Both the position numbers and the translations under genes were made by a program. The notes beneath the pieces were generated by a model that saw only the letters and a list, made by a program, of their open reading frames with translations, did not search any database and was not told the origin of the DNA. A DNA stretch of 7,364 bases from Planctomycetales bacterium. Lineage in GTDB: Bacteria > Planctomycetota > Planctomycetia > Isosphaerales > Isosphaeraceae. This document shows, in pieces, positions 6,062-7,364 of the stretch. Every line of letters begins with the position of its first letter. The first letter of the stretch is position 1. The stretch is taken from the NCBI GenBank assembly GCA_027451455.1, contig DAIDJI010000268.1, positions 1-7,364 of the forward strand. The letters run 5' to 3'.

Positions 6062-6156
6062 ATGAGGATTTTGCGGGACCATCACTCAGCGATTGGTCGT
6101 TCAGAGGGTGCTGATCGGCCTCGACGCGAGGATGGGCGTCGATCCGAATGAACCCG
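6034..6156 (-). pseudogene. Decayed duplicate of the esterase gene's 3' end
   Basis: This segment is a direct tandem copy of 6157-6305. The match begins in the repeat arm (GCTCTC.GTGTCCTCTG.GGTGAATCG) and includes an identical 27-base block, 6076-6102 versus 6198-6224. It continues through the codons for the esterase tail. On the minus strand the copy still reads FIRIDAHPRVEADQH, against FLRIDAHPRVESDQH in the gene. A 26-base deletion then removes the part encoding ARYLLLDRL and shifts the frame. It has no start and cannot encode a useful product. Confidence 0.8.
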
Positions 6157-6305
6157 GCTCTCGGTGTCCTCTGAGGTGAATCGTTTGAGGATCTCGAGGA
6201 CCATCACTCAGCGATTGGTCGTTCGGAGCCGGTCGAGCAGCAGGTAGCGGGCCCGGTGCTGATCAGACTCGACGCGAGGATGCGCGTCGATCCGAAGGAA
6301 CCGGG
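6157..6305. repeat. Second unit of the tandem duplication (intact copy)
   Basis: This is the partner of 6034-6156, immediately adjacent to it. It carries a slightly diverged partial repeat arm (6157-6183) followed by the true stop codon and last codons of the esterase gene. Offsets are 123 bases in the arm, 122 after a one-base gap, and 148 after the 26-base deletion in the other copy. The few base changes suggest a fairly recent event. Confidence 0.75.
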
Positions 6306-7272
6306 CCGCTTCACCAGCCTCGAGCGCCGGCCATTCCGGGAGGCCGGGACCGTTCGGGTCGCCCGTCTGGATGAAGCGGGCGAAGTATCCCTGCATCAGC
6401 TCGGAGACGCGGAAGTCGTCGGGCGTCCAGGCGTAGACCTTGTTCGTCGAGAGATTGCCCAGCGCGTACTCGATCTCGGCGGAATGCACCGCGCCCTGGG
6501 CCCCTGGACGAGGCTGAGCGAAGAGGTAACGATACACCGGCTTGCCGCCGGTTCGGCCGTGCAGGTCGGCCAGCTTCCAGGTGCCGTACGCGATGAAGCG
6601 GTCGCTCGCGAGGTCGGTGGCCGCCTGGCGGACCTCATCCTCGGTCTCGCCGGTATACGCCGCGAGCAACTCGTCGGCGTGTGCCTTGTCGAGGTTCCGG
6701 ACCGCTTTCTCGAAGTTCGCCCGGGTCGGCGGCTGGTCGCCCAGGAGGCTTCGGAAGTGGGATTCCTCGGAGTTCCAGCCGACCAGGAGCGGGACGCGGG
6801 CCTGCTCGCCGGACTCGAAGATCTCGGCCGGCTCACGTGGAAGGAAATGGCCGTCGATGGCGATCGGGAACCGGCCGACCGCCGGATTGGCCGCGTCTTC
6901 CAGGAGCTTCTCGGCCGGGATGGCGCGGAGGTCGGCGATCGACCTGGCATGCACCTCGTCGGCCAGGCGGAGACCCTTCTTCTCGGCTTCCGCCAGGGGG
7001 ACCGGCGCGAGCGTTCGCAAGAGGGAACCGCTCTCGGCGATGGCGCCGGCGAAAAGCCCCTTCGAGAGCGGTGAGGCCATCTGGGCACTCACCGAGATCG
7101 AGCCGGCCGACTCGCCCGCGATCGTCACCCGCTTCGGATCGCCTCCGAAGGCGGCGATGTTGTCGCGCACCCACTCCAGAGCGGCGAGCTGGTCGAGCAG
7201 GCCGTAATTGCCGGAGGCGTGGTGCGGCGACTCCTTCGACAGCTCGGGATGCGCCAGGAAGCCGAAGAGCAC
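6208..7272 (-). CDS. Carboxylesterase type B, N-terminally truncated (probable pseudogene)
   Basis: The 354 residues visible are the C-terminal two-thirds of a type B carboxylesterase (alpha/beta hydrolase); full members have about 500 residues. The nucleophile is Ser55 in GESAGSISVSAQMASPLSKG (53-72). The likely acid is Glu170 (GWNSEES) and the His is His263 (GAVHSAEIEYAL), so the triad is complete. GNYGLLDQLAALEWVRDNIAAFGGDP is textbook for the family. What is missing is everything before FGFLAHPEL: the signal peptide, the first strands and the HGGGF-type oxyanion-hole loop. The expected preceding NYRxG is absent, and upstream the frame reads QGHHPHG and hits a stop at 7294-7296. The nominal GTG start (7270-7272) has no well-placed ribosome-binding site. 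A functional esterase is therefore unlikely. The break is either a genomic rearrangement or an assembly error. Confidence 0.8.
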   Translation of the reverse strand: MLFGFLAHPELSKESPHHASGNYGLLDQLAALEWVRDNIAAFGGDPKRVTIAGESAGSISVSAQMASPLSKGLFAGAIAESGSLLRTLAPVPLAEAEKKGLRLADEVHARSIADLRAIPAEKLLEDAANPAVGRFPIAIDGHFLPREPAEIFESGEQARVPLLVGWNSEESHFRSLLGDQPPTRANFEKAVRNLDKAHADELLAAYTGETEDEVRQAATDLASDRFIAYGTWKLADLHGRTGGKPVYRYLFAQPRPGAQGAVHSAEIEYALGNLSTNKVYAWTPDDFRVSELMQGYFARFIQTGDPNGPGLPEWPALEAGEAARFLRIDAHPRVESDQHRARYLLLDRLRTTNR

Positions 7273-7364
7273 GCCGTGCGGATGGTGCCCCTGTCAGACT
7301 TTCTGAACTATATCGGCTTCAAAAACCAGCGGCGGCTGTTCACCCCCGGCGACGACGAGATCGG
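7273..7364 (+). other. Unrelated sequence beyond the esterase break; open plus-strand frame to the edge
   Basis: From an ATG at 7282 (or GTG at 7276) the plus strand reads MVPLSDFLNYIGFKNQRRLF, then TPGDDEI, and runs off the window. The residue mix (Asn, Tyr, Phe, Lys, Asp) is protein-like and unlike the Arg/Pro-rich shadow frames elsewhere. I do not recognise the family. There is no clear ribosome-binding site directly upstream, so this may be an internal piece of a gene joined at the breakpoint rather than a true start. Confidence 0.35.

Larger units (their letters stand above)
5740..6207. other. Convergent intergenic stretch with repeats and no intact gene
   Basis: The GH172 gene and the esterase gene converge on this 468-base stretch. 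An ATG at 5733 opens a 69-codon frame running through it, but the latter part only translates the repeat arm (HHRGHREHRG pattern), so I do not accept it as a gene. A small stem, CGGTTT-ctgg-GGAACCG region (5844-5859), is present without a clear T-run. The main contents are the 34-bp inverted repeat and a decayed copy of the esterase gene end, both listed separately. Confidence 0.6.

Noticed and set aside
6256..7074. 272-codon plus-strand frame opposite the esterase
   Set aside because: It is antisense shadow of a recognisable esterase coding sequence.

Overview
The window is GC-rich DNA that looks like part of a Planctomycetota genome, probably near Isosphaerales. That placement is inference. 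It rests on the base composition, a secreted DUF2961/GH172 protein beside sugar-type oxidoreductases, and a CACAGAGGACACAGAG-type intergenic repeat. No rRNA, tRNA, CRISPR array or intact insertion sequence is visible.

Left part (1-2276). Two genes lie on the minus strand. One (70-750) encodes a Dph6-like PP-loop ATPase. The other (1380-2276) encodes an AraC-family regulator. They are separated by about 630 bases with no convincing gene; this gap holds an AT-rich island and a doubtful 42-codon ORF. A possible 3' end of another gene touches the left edge (1-54).

Centre (2277-5739). A divergent control region carries two identical 12-bp boxes spaced 20 bp apart. It is followed by a plus-strand cluster that looks like an operon: a possible 31-codon leader ORF whose stop overlaps the next start, an aldo/keto reductase, a zinc-dependent medium-chain dehydrogenase, and an exported or membrane-anchored DUF2961 (GH172) protein. 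The simplest reading is a regulated carbohydrate module. The GH172 protein would release a sugar outside the cytoplasm, the reductase would turn an aldose into an alditol, and the dehydrogenase would oxidise the alditol to a ketose. The actual sugar cannot be read from the sequence. D-arabinofuranose or a fructofuranose is a reasonable guess from what is known of GH172.

Right part (5740-7364). The gene-free stretch 5740-6207 holds a perfect 34-bp inverted repeat enclosing smaller nested stems. Next to it is a direct tandem duplication that copied the repeat arm together with the 3' end of the neighbouring esterase gene. That esterase (6208-7272, minus) keeps its catalytic Ser, acid and His, but its N-terminal portion, including the oxyanion-hole region, is missing. 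Its homology stops at about 7272, where unrelated sequence begins and runs to the window edge with an open plus-strand frame. The right end therefore looks rearranged, or is an assembly junction.
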